64,000 bases of DNA, from contig JANQRS010000081.1 in NCBI GenBank assembly GCA_028284445.1, positions 31,751 to 95,750 on the forward strand. Reading direction: 5' to 3'. Positions 35,901-44,626 of the stretch are shown here, piece by piece. The translations under genes and the position numbers were made by a program. This stretch comes from Calditrichia bacterium. GTDB taxonomy: Bacteria > Calditrichota > Calditrichia > RBG-13-44-9 > J075. The stretch's first letter is position 1. Every line of letters begins with the position of its first letter. The notes under the pieces are model-generated. The model had not been told where the DNA came from. It saw only the letters and a list, made by a program, of their open reading frames with translations, and made no database searches.

Positions 35901-36476
35901 ATGATAGCCTTGGCGTTGATTTTCGCCTTCGCGGGAGTTCAATGCGATGATTCTTCCGCAAAAAAGACGAGAGAGAGTTTAAGCGATCATCCACCAACAA
36001 ATAAAGAGGCAGGAATGAAAGATGATTTATATACCGGACCCGTTCCGGATCAACTTGATATCCGGCTTGAGCGTCGAGACACAAATGAACTACCGCCCAA
36101 CGCTCTTATCAAATTTCAAGTGATTAATCGCGGCAAAAATCCCCAGCATAATTATCGCTGGGTGCTATTTGAAGATGGGCGGCTTTTTTTCGCGTGGCAT
36201 TCGGGAAGCAGTGAGGATTGGCAAACGCCCTTTGATACCGATCTACCAACATCTCCCACCACGCAGCTTAAAGAAGAAATAGTAGAGGAAATCAGGCAAC
36301 GCTTGCAAGAAGCTGAAATTATAAATCAGGCACCCTATCAAGCTGATAAATCTGTTCAAGATGGGGGTTTTTATATAATTACAGTCCGGTTAGAAAATGA
36401 ATCTCATGAAGTTATTTACGAAGGTATCTATCCTCCACTAGTAGAATTCTTAGAAACGATTGCTAAAGGTGAATAG
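35901..36476 (+). CDS. Exported or lipoprotein-like protein, possible immunity partner
   Basis: 191 residues from ATG 35901; the frame is also open upstream. The N-terminus MIALALIFAFAGVQCDDSS is a short hydrophobic segment ending in Cys, like a lipoprotein signal, although GVQC is not a standard lipobox. The mature part is a small beta protein (LIKFQVINRGKNPQHNYRW, GFYIITVRLENESHEVIYEG) with a helix between. It starts 26 bases after the putative metzincin cargo gene. An envelope-located protein next to a protease toxin fits an immunity or inhibitor role, but there is no family match to support this. Confidence 0.55.
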   Translation: MIALALIFAFAGVQCDDSSAKKTRESLSDHPPTNKEAGMKDDLYTGPVPDQLDIRLERRDTNELPPNALIKFQVINRGKNPQHNYRWVLFEDGRLFFAWHSGSSEDWQTPFDTDLPTSPTTQLKEEIVEEIRQRLQEAEIINQAPYQADKSVQDGGFYIITVRLENESHEVIYEGIYPPLVEFLETIAKGE

Positions 36477-36589
36477 TCCAGGCAATTATGGCCTGAGAAC
36501 GGACATCATCATGAAATTGTCGAATTGCGGATCAATAGTGATAGATAAGAATTTGTCAGGCTCATGGAATTCCCAACAAGAGGTCCAAT

Positions 36590-37645
36590 ATGAAGTTGAA
36601 TAGCAAATGCTTGTCCCATAGGGAGGCGCTTGAATCGCCTTGTATTTCCTGTAAAACCTCCCCTTGCTGTACGCACCTGCCGCTGCATACGTTTCAGTTG
36701 ACCAATTTGTCGGAACTTGATCATGCAATTTATGCCTTGAATTTTGATAAGATTGAGCTGGGCCTTTCCGCTAGCGGGGAATGGAGCATTTACTACCACT
36801 ATCCATGCCGTTTTCTTGATCGGCAGAAGCGTTCGTGTACAATACATAATAAACCCGAGCAACCGCAGATATGTGTTCACTACAATCCTTACAATTGCTG
36901 GTATAAACGTGCTCTAACCGATAATGCCAGTACAGACTTTATCCGTATTGATCGGAAACGATTAGATTTCATTGTCTCAAATATCACTTTTGATGATGAT
37001 CGCAATATTGTTAAAGTGCCTAATTGGGAAGTCATGCTTAAGGCGTTCGCCGAAATGCCGATCGATTCTCGTACATTTTCTAGCCAGCCCCCCGATAAAG
37101 ATCTTGTTTTTGACGAATGGCAAAGGACAGTCCTGAAAGGCGGAACCATACCTATACAAGAAAAAACCTATTCGTATGATGCATTTGAAGATGCATGTAC
37201 TGATTGCCAGGCATACTGTTGTAAAACACTTGTGTTCCCGCACCCGGTACCGGCCAATATTGCCGGACTTGACTATCTAAAATTTTGTTTGGGATTTCCG
37301 GGTATAGAGGTTGGAATTGCCGATGATGTTTGGTCGATTATTGTAAAAACTACTTGCAGGCATTTAAAAGACAATCGCTGTTCAGTTTATGATTTGCCGG
37401 AACGCCCACGGCTGTGTTCTTATTATGATGCCTGGAAGTGTACATACAAAGTTCAGTTTGGTCAGCCGCGGCCTAGTGGATTTCTTAGAATTAAGTACGA
37501 ACAGTTTGACCAGCTGAGAGATTGTTTCCAGTTCGATATGAATGGGGATGTTGTGCAAGCGTTATCTGTCGAGGACATCCGCGATTATGTTGAAGAACAA
37601 TGGTGTCAAGTCAATTCAGGCACCATACGGAGTCCTATAACCTGA
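36590..37645 (+). CDS. Tandem YkgJ-type cysteine-cluster protein
   Basis: 351 residues. Two YkgJ-like halves are visible. The first has CISCKTSPCC (about 18), then CRFL, CTIHNKPEQPQICVHYNPYNC. The second has CTDCQAYCCK (about 203), CRHLKDNRCSVYDLPERPRL and C-S-YYDAWKC. Each half keeps the CxxC-x3-5-CC cluster plus the distal Cys triad expected for Zn/Fe chelation. No signal peptide is present. It lies between cargo genes, and a single-unit relative is in the structural operon at 5959. Whether it serves cargo maturation, modification or immunity is unknown. Confidence 0.8.
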   Translation: MKLNSKCLSHREALESPCISCKTSPCCTHLPLHTFQLTNLSELDHAIYALNFDKIELGLSASGEWSIYYHYPCRFLDRQKRSCTIHNKPEQPQICVHYNPYNCWYKRALTDNASTDFIRIDRKRLDFIVSNITFDDDRNIVKVPNWEVMLKAFAEMPIDSRTFSSQPPDKDLVFDEWQRTVLKGGTIPIQEKTYSYDAFEDACTDCQAYCCKTLVFPHPVPANIAGLDYLKFCLGFPGIEVGIADDVWSIIVKTTCRHLKDNRCSVYDLPERPRLCSYYDAWKCTYKVQFGQPRPSGFLRIKYEQFDQLRDCFQFDMNGDVVQALSVEDIRDYVEEQWCQVNSGTIRSPIT

Positions 37646-37705
37646 TCGAGAGCAATTGTGGTGTGCTCCATATTGTGTTCTTTTCGTGATTCTGGTTCTA
37701 TAAAA

Positions 37706-38857
37706 ATGAAGCTCAATACCTCGCAAAACAGATTGGAAAATGTTATTAATCGTGTAAAACGTTCGGGAAGAGAACCGAATACGAATCGATCCTTGTTAAG
37801 TAAGGAGCCTTCTCTTGATGTTCGTGAACCGAAAGCTTTGGCTAGGGTGGAAGTGGATTCAATTCCTTTGTCTCTCCAGAATGTTAACTTCTTACAGCGA
37901 AAATTGGGAAATGAGGCAATCGGCCGGATTCTTCAGGCCCAGCCATCAACAAGTAAAAAAGTGCATAAGGCTTTATTTATTGACTCTCCTATTGGAGGTA
38001 AATGCAAAAAATGGCGAGCCAAAGCGACTACCAAGCATCCCAAAACGACCCGGCAGGAAATAGTTAATGAATTTCGCACCAATTTTAATGCTCTGATAAA
38101 AGCGCGACCAACTTTAGTTACTGGCACTGTCAGTACCAAGACCAGCCAGGCAGACATCGATCCCAAAGTCGCTCAGGTCAATAAAAGGATTGTCAAACAT
38201 TTCAATAGTCATATTAAATCGCCGTTAAGCGATCCTGAAGTTCAAAAACGGGTACAAATTCTCCCGCAACAAAAAACGAGGGATCCGGATTTTGTCAAGC
38301 AATGGTTGGCGAACCGTATCTATAAGTTGACATCTATGGCCGATTACTGTATTGACGAAAGCGACAGCCGATTTCAAAAAGTGATAACAGATATTCTCGC
38401 CGACGGAGCAATCAATAAGAATGTGAAGATAATGGCCAATCGTCAGCCTGCCTTCTTTGAAGGAGATGGGACCAGCCGTAATGTATATATCCATAGAGGC
38501 TTGGCGATGGCCAAAGTTGAACCAATTCTTGTTCATGAGCTTGTTCATTTCTATGCACATAACGACTATAGAAAATGGAATGACAAGATGGTTGCCCCAC
38601 GTTATATAAATGAGGGATTCACGGAGTTCCTGGCCCGTGAGGCAATGGGCCCAACGATGCTGTCAGGTCGCAACAAGTACCCGGATCGCTTTAAATTTAT
38701 TAATGATAAAGTCGCCAAGCATGTGAGCGTCAATAATATCGCAGCCGCATTTTTTGCGGGCAAGGTTTGGCAGGTAGAAAAAGTTTCAAAAGTAGCCAAG
38801 GCTTTATTCAAGACTTCTCGCAGAAAGAAAACGGCAGACAAAGTACCAACAGATTAA
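37706..38857 (+). CDS. Putative cargo: LGN-type N-terminus, HExxH metallopeptidase
   Basis: 383 residues from ATG 37706; an upstream GTG at 37658 is less likely. Residues about 57-77 carry the cargo motif LQNVNFLQRKLGNEAIGRIL. The C-terminal half has a zinc-peptidase site LVHELVHFYAHND (HELVH about 277-281), with an Asn-Glu-Gly-Phe-Thr-Glu segment (about 302-307) offering the third ligand in gluzincin style. The extreme C-terminus is basic (SRRKKTADK). No export signal is seen. There is no small immunity-like gene directly after it; the next gene, 30 bases on, is another cargo protein. Confidence 0.72.
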   Translation: MKLNTSQNRLENVINRVKRSGREPNTNRSLLSKEPSLDVREPKALARVEVDSIPLSLQNVNFLQRKLGNEAIGRILQAQPSTSKKVHKALFIDSPIGGKCKKWRAKATTKHPKTTRQEIVNEFRTNFNALIKARPTLVTGTVSTKTSQADIDPKVAQVNKRIVKHFNSHIKSPLSDPEVQKRVQILPQQKTRDPDFVKQWLANRIYKLTSMADYCIDESDSRFQKVITDILADGAINKNVKIMANRQPAFFEGDGTSRNVYIHRGLAMAKVEPILVHELVHFYAHNDYRKWNDKMVAPRYINEGFTEFLAREAMGPTMLSGRNKYPDRFKFINDKVAKHVSVNNIAAAFFAGKVWQVEKVSKVAKALFKTSRRKKTADKVPTD

Positions 38858-38887
38858 GGGATCATTTCAAGAGGTCTACAAGATAAA

Positions 38888-41194
38888 ATGACTAAAATGC
38901 GGAAGCATTCCGTTAAAGCAAAGCAAAAAGTGAAGCGTGCGTCTGTCAGGGAATTACCTGTTGCAAGAACTAGTGAGCATACTGCGTCGCAGGAAGCCCA
39001 ATTTGAAGACGTGGAATTAACCCGTGATTTCCCGTCGCATCTATCCACTCTTCCCCTGGCTTCGCAAAATATTACAGCTATCCAGCGCAAACTGGGTAAT
39101 CACGCGGTTGGAATGCTATTGGAGGAGAAGTCAAAGAGGGGGCAGGCTAATGGTTCACATGAAGCTGAATTCAGTCTGGGTTCCAGGAGCACGAGTAGTA
39201 GTGAACCTATTCCTTCCGGTCAAGGGGAACTGAAGCCTAAAGCTGACTCAGGTAAATCATTGGTCGCGGACAAGCTGACTCATGTTAATCCGAAGAATCT
39301 TCCAATTCAGTCGAGGCGTGTCGAGATAACACCATCGCCACGTAAAATTCAGCGTCTACCAGGGTTTATAGGCAGGTTTCTAAATAAATTTGCCCGACAT
39401 ATCCCGGGTTATACGCTTATTACTGTTATTATCGGGAAGAATCCCCTCACTGGCGAAGCAGTTGCCAGGAATGCCAAAAACCTGGTAGGCGGCTTCTTGG
39501 GGTTGATCCCGGGTGGCACCATTCTGTTTGATAAGTTAAACGAAGCTGGCGCAGTCGATCAAGCCCTGACCTGGTTTCTGAAACAAATTAGATCCTTGAA
39601 TATTACTTGGTCGGGCATCAAAGCGCTGATTTCCGAAGCCTGGGATCGAGTTTCGATCTGGTACGGGCTTTCAAGAAATATCAAGATCGTCAAGGAAGTA
39701 TTTGGTCCCACCGTCAGCCGCATTTTTAGCTTTGTAAAATCCATCGGCGGCAAAGTTATGGAATTCATCTTTAGAGGGGCACTCAAATTGGTCGGTGCGC
39801 CAGTAAAGAGGGTTATGGGAATTCTGAACAAAGGGAAGTCTGTCTTAATCAACATCATCAAAAATCCGGTCGGTTTCATCAAAAACTTAGTGAAAGGGCT
39901 AGGACAGGGAGTTGGACAGTTTGGCGCAAATATCTTACAGCATTTGAAAAAAGGCATTACCGGGTGGCTATTTGGTACATTGGCGAAAGCAAATATTCAA
40001 TTACCGGAAAAGTTTGATATTAAAGGTGTTTTTACACTGGCGACACAACTGTTGGGTATGAGCTACCAGGCAATTCGGACGCTGGCGATCAGGAAACTCG
40101 GACCACAAGGCGAGGCGATCATGGCAAGGGTCGAGCAGACTGTGGGGGTTGTGAAAGAACTGATTGCCAAGGGCCCAGTAGCAATGTGGGAGCGGGTAAA
40201 AGTTTTCGTTGGTGACCTGAAAGAAACGGTTTTCGGCGCGATCATGGGTTGGGTAAGGGAAACCATTGTGGTTAAAGCAATCACAAAATTGCTTAGCTTT
40301 TTTAATCCTGCCAGTGCTCTAGTTCAGGCAGTGATAGCAATTTATGATGTCATCAAGTTTTTTATAGCCCGTTACAACCAGATCGCCGACTTTACGAGGG
40401 CAGTTTTTGATTCCATTGCGATGATTGCTAGCGGTGGCCTTGGCAAAGCCGCCAATGCGATTGAAAATGCCTTGTCGAAGTCTTTGCCGATCATCATCAG
40501 TTTTCTGGCCCGCCTGATCGGGTTGGGCGGTATTGGCCAGAAAATTAAAGGCATTATCCAGAAAATCCGTGAACCGATTGATATGGTTATCGGGAAGATT
40601 GTGGGTTTTGTTGTGAAAATGGCAAAGAAGTTGTTTGGGAAGCGTAAACATATGACTAAACCAGACAAGCGAACCGAGGCCCAGAAAAAAGTTGATCTCA
40701 ACAATGCCATATCAGAGGTTGAGAAGATACAAAACATGAAAGATACTACGCCTGCTTTTGTCAAAGAAAGATTACCCGGAATTCGATCTCGTTTTAATCT
40801 TACCTCGTTAATATTGATTAAGGAAACGGAAACAGCGTATCATGTGAAGGGAAAGATCAATCCTGAAAAAGATAGTAAGTCTTGGTCCCCATCGAGTAGA
40901 CGGCCCGCAGATCTGCCTTCGATTAGAAACCTTATATTTGATTGGGAGGAAATAATTAGTGGGCATTCGGAAACTGGATATAGAGCGATACAAAGTGGGC
41001 AAAAAGATATATTCTGGGGGTTGCAAGAAAGGCAAATTAAAAGGGTTGTAAGAGGTGCTTATAAAAATGTCTCCAAAAAAAACAGAACCCAAGGTGATCG
41101 AATTAGGGTTCGAGGAACTTTTGAAAATTGGACAGTTGAAATGTGGGTAAATAAAGCTATTAAAGTAGTTGAAACTGCTTATCCAATATCTTAG
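38888..41194 (+). CDS. Putative cargo toxin: LGN N-terminus, amphipathic-helix region, nuclease-like C-terminus
   Basis: 768 residues. The N-terminus is basic and disordered, with the motif NITAIQRKLGNHAVGMLLEE (61-80). Residues about 155-600 are a long run of amphipathic or hydrophobic helices rich in Gly, Ile, Lys and Phe (for example IGKIVGFVVKMAKKLFGKRK near the end). This type of region is often seen in DUF4157-associated toxins. After it comes a distinct C-terminal domain (about 605-768) with IISGHSETGY, RQIKRVVRGAYKNVS and the closing WTVEMWVNKAIKVVETAYPI. The His, the basic strand and the terminal TAYP recall BECR-fold (EndoU/barnase-like) RNase toxins, but this is only resemblance. 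A candidate immunity gene starts 8 bases after the stop. Confidence 0.72.
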   Translation: MTKMRKHSVKAKQKVKRASVRELPVARTSEHTASQEAQFEDVELTRDFPSHLSTLPLASQNITAIQRKLGNHAVGMLLEEKSKRGQANGSHEAEFSLGSRSTSSSEPIPSGQGELKPKADSGKSLVADKLTHVNPKNLPIQSRRVEITPSPRKIQRLPGFIGRFLNKFARHIPGYTLITVIIGKNPLTGEAVARNAKNLVGGFLGLIPGGTILFDKLNEAGAVDQALTWFLKQIRSLNITWSGIKALISEAWDRVSIWYGLSRNIKIVKEVFGPTVSRIFSFVKSIGGKVMEFIFRGALKLVGAPVKRVMGILNKGKSVLINIIKNPVGFIKNLVKGLGQGVGQFGANILQHLKKGITGWLFGTLAKANIQLPEKFDIKGVFTLATQLLGMSYQAIRTLAIRKLGPQGEAIMARVEQTVGVVKELIAKGPVAMWERVKVFVGDLKETVFGAIMGWVRETIVVKAITKLLSFFNPASALVQAVIAIYDVIKFFIARYNQIADFTRAVFDSIAMIASGGLGKAANAIENALSKSLPIIISFLARLIGLGGIGQKIKGIIQKIREPIDMVIGKIVGFVVKMAKKLFGKRKHMTKPDKRTEAQKKVDLNNAISEVEKIQNMKDTTPAFVKERLPGIRSRFNLTSLILIKETETAYHVKGKINPEKDSKSWSPSSRRPADLPSIRNLIFDWEEIISGHSETGYRAIQSGQKDIFWGLQERQIKRVVRGAYKNVSKKNRTQGDRIRVRGTFENWTVEMWVNKAIKVVETAYPIS

Positions 41195-41202
41195 GTGATA
41201 TC

Positions 41203-41661
41203 ATGAACAAATTTTCAATCTATATTGATATAGATGATCCAAAATTCTTATCAAAACTACAAGCCAAGGGCAATGCTTCTTGCAAGTTCTATCTTCTAAT
41301 TGACGAATGGCCCTTCCCTTCCAATTCTTGGAGAGATTTTCCTTTAATAGTCCTGAACTGGTGGTTAGAGGCATTCCTGATTTTATCTAAGACAGGGGTT
41401 GCCGTTAATAACAATTTTATGAATGGTCCCTTTGAATATATCTGCGAAAAGAGGGGAGAGATGGTATTGCTGAGTTTTGGGGAACGAACTCTCGCTGATA
41501 CACTTGAAATACAGTCAGCGGTTGAACTTGCTTTTAGTGAATACAAGAATACGCTTGTTCACACAGCGGAGGAATTCTTAGCAGTTTTAAATAGTTACTC
41601 GGTTTTCGGAGAAGATTTGAATAAGCTGATGCAAGCATTGGAGTCTGTGCGCTCACTTTGA
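41203..41661 (+). CDS. Candidate immunity protein for the preceding toxin
   Basis: 152 residues. It is a small, acidic, soluble alpha/beta protein with no signal peptide, with the segments SIYIDIDDPKFLSK, WPFPSNSWRDFPLIVLNWWL and a C-terminal helical part. Its size, acidity and placement 8 bases after a polymorphic-toxin-like C-terminal domain are what is expected of a cytoplasmic immunity protein that binds a nuclease. I do not recognise a named immunity family with certainty. Confidence 0.62.
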   Translation: MNKFSIYIDIDDPKFLSKLQAKGNASCKFYLLIDEWPFPSNSWRDFPLIVLNWWLEAFLILSKTGVAVNNNFMNGPFEYICEKRGEMVLLSFGERTLADTLEIQSAVELAFSEYKNTLVHTAEEFLAVLNSYSVFGEDLNKLMQALESVRSL

Positions 41662-41835
41662 TAGATTATACAATTATGCAATGATCATCGCAGCGGTGAT
41701 TACTTGTTTTGCTTCTGAATATCTTGCAAGCTCGAGACCAGATTAAAGCCTGCATATGAAAGTATTCTTATAAGCAAACATGCCGGATCAATTTATAGGT
41801 CATGTTATGCAATTCAATAGGAGATATTGACTAAA

Positions 41836-43356
41836 ATGCCCAATCGTTCTATTGAAATACTGCCAAAAGATAACACAGGACAGGCCAGCATTTCAAATCA
41901 GAAATCCCTGGCCAAATACCCTGATTTAAGCGCAGAATCTTCATTTGGCGCTGCCAAATTGACTACACTTTCTGCGGCAAATCCCACACACATCCGATTG
42001 TCATCGAAAAATATCAACTTTCTACACCATAACCTCGGTAACCGAGCAGTCAGACAAATAATGCAGACAAAATTCAAACCTCACCAACCTACTGATCAAT
42101 ACGAACAGGGAATCAACCGATCAGCTGATGAAGTGAAGAGTATGTCAGTCTTTGCTGCCAGTTCGGCGAGGGTCAAAAAGAAAAGGCCTATTAAGGTGAA
42201 TTCACGAAGTGGTCATAAACCAGGGAGCATCATCCAGAGGGCGCCGCAAAAAACTCACATGGGCGAGTTTAAGGATAAAGTGTATACGGACTATGTACGC
42301 GGTGGCAAAAAATATGGTGTGAAAATAGAACTAGAATTCCACCCTGGTAATAAAGTCAATGCCAAAAAAATTGGCATGACGCAAGCAGTTAAAATTACCT
42401 ATGGCGGCACTCCCTTACCCAACGACCCGACTCGTAGCAACAGGGCTGTAAAATCAGGCGCGGCGAAAGGTTTTTTTGTCGATCGTATAAGTTCGCGTGA
42501 TAATCCCGTTTATGGAGGACCTGGTCTCGGAAGGGGCAAGAATCCGAAAGATACCCCTTTATCTGGAGGTAATTATAAACTTGGGTATAGGTACAATGAT
42601 GCCGGCGGATTAAAAGATCGAGAAGCTTGGATATTTGATAGACCAATTAGTAACAACCAAACTCCAAAATCAAGCATGCAATTTGAAACCACTGCCTTGG
42701 CCTTAGACGGGGCCCAAAAAGGTACCTATTATGGCTCCGTTAAATGGGGCTGGGAAAGAGATGCCGCCGGCACTTTTAATCGCATTCCTCTTACACTGGT
42801 CTCTAAAGGAACGCCCTCGAGTAACTTTATGGAGGCGGCAAAAGAATGGAATAAAGCTACGGCATTGGGGACCCTCAAAACGGTTTCTAATCCCACCAAC
42901 GTATATCAGAATAACCACACTACTGTAAAATTTACGGTCGCAAAGGGTACCAAAGTGACAGTTAGTAGTGGATTCGGAACTGATGATATGGAATGGATGA
43001 GTTCTACAATTGTCGATGGGGCGAGAGCCGGACAGCAGGGTCTTATTAAAGTTACGGATCTGAAGGATGTCGGGGATGGGGCGGCGACGATCGACTTGCC
43101 ATTGACTCAGAAAAAGTTTACGAACTATCCCAATGTATGGTTGGTTAACAGTCCTGTAAGATCCGCCGCTACCCGGATTGCTAAGTTGGCTAAGAACAGC
43201 GAGGTTCAAGTAATTGACAAAGGGCCTGCGCAACCCTTTAACACGCCGACCGAAAAATGGTGGAAAATTTCCGTCGTCAACAGTAGTAGAAGCTCGCAAA
43301 CAGGTAAAGTCGGCTGGGCTATGAAAACATATTTGTCAGATACCAAGGTTAAATAG
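41836..43356 (+). CDS. Putative cargo: LGN motif, eCIS-type beta domain, SH3b-like C-terminus
   Basis: 506 residues from ATG 41836; a TTG at 41827 is less likely. The motif SSKNINFLHHNLGNRAVRQI (about 57-76) is followed by PTDQYEQGINRSADEV, a degenerate form of the DxYEQEADxVA segment that precedes DUF4157 domains. A middle domain (about 145-345) includes YYGSVKWGWERDAAGTF and PSSNFMEAAKEWNKAT, a pattern I associate with other DUF4157-linked proteins. The last about 65 residues look like an SH3b domain (RIAKLAKNSEVQVID, GKVGWAMKTYLSD). The catalytic activity, if any, is unknown. A membrane-anchored protein gene starts directly after the stop codon. Confidence 0.65.
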   Translation: MPNRSIEILPKDNTGQASISNQKSLAKYPDLSAESSFGAAKLTTLSAANPTHIRLSSKNINFLHHNLGNRAVRQIMQTKFKPHQPTDQYEQGINRSADEVKSMSVFAASSARVKKKRPIKVNSRSGHKPGSIIQRAPQKTHMGEFKDKVYTDYVRGGKKYGVKIELEFHPGNKVNAKKIGMTQAVKITYGGTPLPNDPTRSNRAVKSGAAKGFFVDRISSRDNPVYGGPGLGRGKNPKDTPLSGGNYKLGYRYNDAGGLKDREAWIFDRPISNNQTPKSSMQFETTALALDGAQKGTYYGSVKWGWERDAAGTFNRIPLTLVSKGTPSSNFMEAAKEWNKATALGTLKTVSNPTNVYQNNHTTVKFTVAKGTKVTVSSGFGTDDMEWMSSTIVDGARAGQQGLIKVTDLKDVGDGAATIDLPLTQKKFTNYPNVWLVNSPVRSAATRIAKLAKNSEVQVIDKGPAQPFNTPTEKWWKISVVNSSRSSQTGKVGWAMKTYLSDTKVK

Positions 43357-44502
43357 ATGAGCAGATATATCTTAGCAGCTATTCTGATAATCATATTTCT
43401 CTCATCGGCAGTATTCTTTGTCACAAAAACGGAGGTTTTTTCCGTCATGAAACCGAGAATCATCCGAGAAGGTAAAATTATCTATGAACAAACTGTTCAT
43501 CCGCAGACCTCGAAGCACTTTACAGAAGAAGACAGGCTTTTTTCAATGGAAACTCAGCTAGAAATCGCCCGAGCTAACATTCCTGAGGAAAAAATTGTCT
43601 ATTTTAGATCGGGGCAATCGCGTACTGAAATGCTCGATAATGATTATGGTTACCGTTCACCGGCAATTACATTCAGGAATTACAAGGCAACTTCATACCT
43701 ATATTGTAAATCTCTTCAGTTCGTTGATTTCTGTGAAGAAATCACTCCGCCGGCCGTATTGACCGATGATAAAGCCTTCATTCCACAAGTCCAAGAGATG
43801 GATGAGACCAAGAATATTCTGGGTTATCTCTGCCGGAGAGCAAAAATAACCGAAGAAAATCAAAGTTATTATGTTTTTTACAGCGATGCTATTACGATTG
43901 ATGATCCTACCGGAGCAGTGCTCCACTCACCCTTAATTTCAGGTTTTATTCTTGAATTGGAGGAGATTCCCGGAACCTTTGGTGCAGATTATTTTAAGCG
44001 ACTTCGCGTAAATGCAATTCAAGAGCAGTCGCTGGAAGATTCAATTTTCTTAGCGGATCAGACCTACCGGAAAATTGAGAGCATTGATAGAGCCAGGCAA
44101 GAAAATCTAAAACAACTGAATCGACAATCTGAAAATGAATGGCTGGAAAATGCCCTGACGATCCAAGAGCAAAAACAATTTGAAGGATACTGGCTTTCTT
44201 CAAGGAATCAGGATTTGGTTTTGGTCGAAATTCGGAATATTCGCGCCGGATCTTCATGGAATAACGAATTTGCATTTACGACCTACTATTTGACGGCAAA
44301 AGGATCTTTCAAAAAGAAGATTAAAGAAAAAGCCGCTATGAAGGGTCGAAAGTTGTTCGTTGAAGAGAAACCCAATTATCGGTTGTATGCTTTAGATGAA
44401 AAAAAACAGACAATTATCCAAGAGAACTTTCCCTTTTTTAATTACAGCGTGGTAACCGAGGTCCAAGCCCGTCAATTAATCGAACAGTATCACTTAGATT
44501 AG
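43357..44502 (+). CDS. Membrane-anchored GLPGLI-like protein, possible immunity partner
   Basis: 381 residues. Residues about 4-24 form one hydrophobic anchor or signal (ILAAILIIIFLSSAVFFV). The next part contains IIYEQTVHPQTS, ETKNILGYLCRRAKI, YYVFYSDAITIDDPTGAV and then SGFILELEEI, a layout like the GLPGLI family of envelope proteins of unknown function. The ATG lies immediately after the TAG of the preceding cargo gene, so the two are co-translated. An envelope immunity role is a reasonable guess from this pairing only. Confidence 0.55.
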   Translation: MSRYILAAILIIIFLSSAVFFVTKTEVFSVMKPRIIREGKIIYEQTVHPQTSKHFTEEDRLFSMETQLEIARANIPEEKIVYFRSGQSRTEMLDNDYGYRSPAITFRNYKATSYLYCKSLQFVDFCEEITPPAVLTDDKAFIPQVQEMDETKNILGYLCRRAKITEENQSYYVFYSDAITIDDPTGAVLHSPLISGFILELEEIPGTFGADYFKRLRVNAIQEQSLEDSIFLADQTYRKIESIDRARQENLKQLNRQSENEWLENALTIQEQKQFEGYWLSSRNQDLVLVEIRNIRAGSSWNNEFAFTTYYLTAKGSFKKKIKEKAAMKGRKLFVEEKPNYRLYALDEKKQTIIQENFPFFNYSVVTEVQARQLIEQYHLD

Positions 44503-44626
44503 ATTTTCGGGAATTTTCGATTTGGAAATTAGAGAGGTCGCCAATTCAATAAGTCCACTGGAAAACAAATGAAGAGTTTCATTATAGGATGTGTCTTTTA
44601 GCTATAATTCTTGAAGTGAAGATTGC

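Noticed and set aside
44577..44608. Sigma-70 promoter before the cargo gene at 44627
   Set aside because: TATAAT at 44603-44608 is good, but no acceptable -35 hexamer lies 16-18 bases upstream, so it is not called as a promoter.
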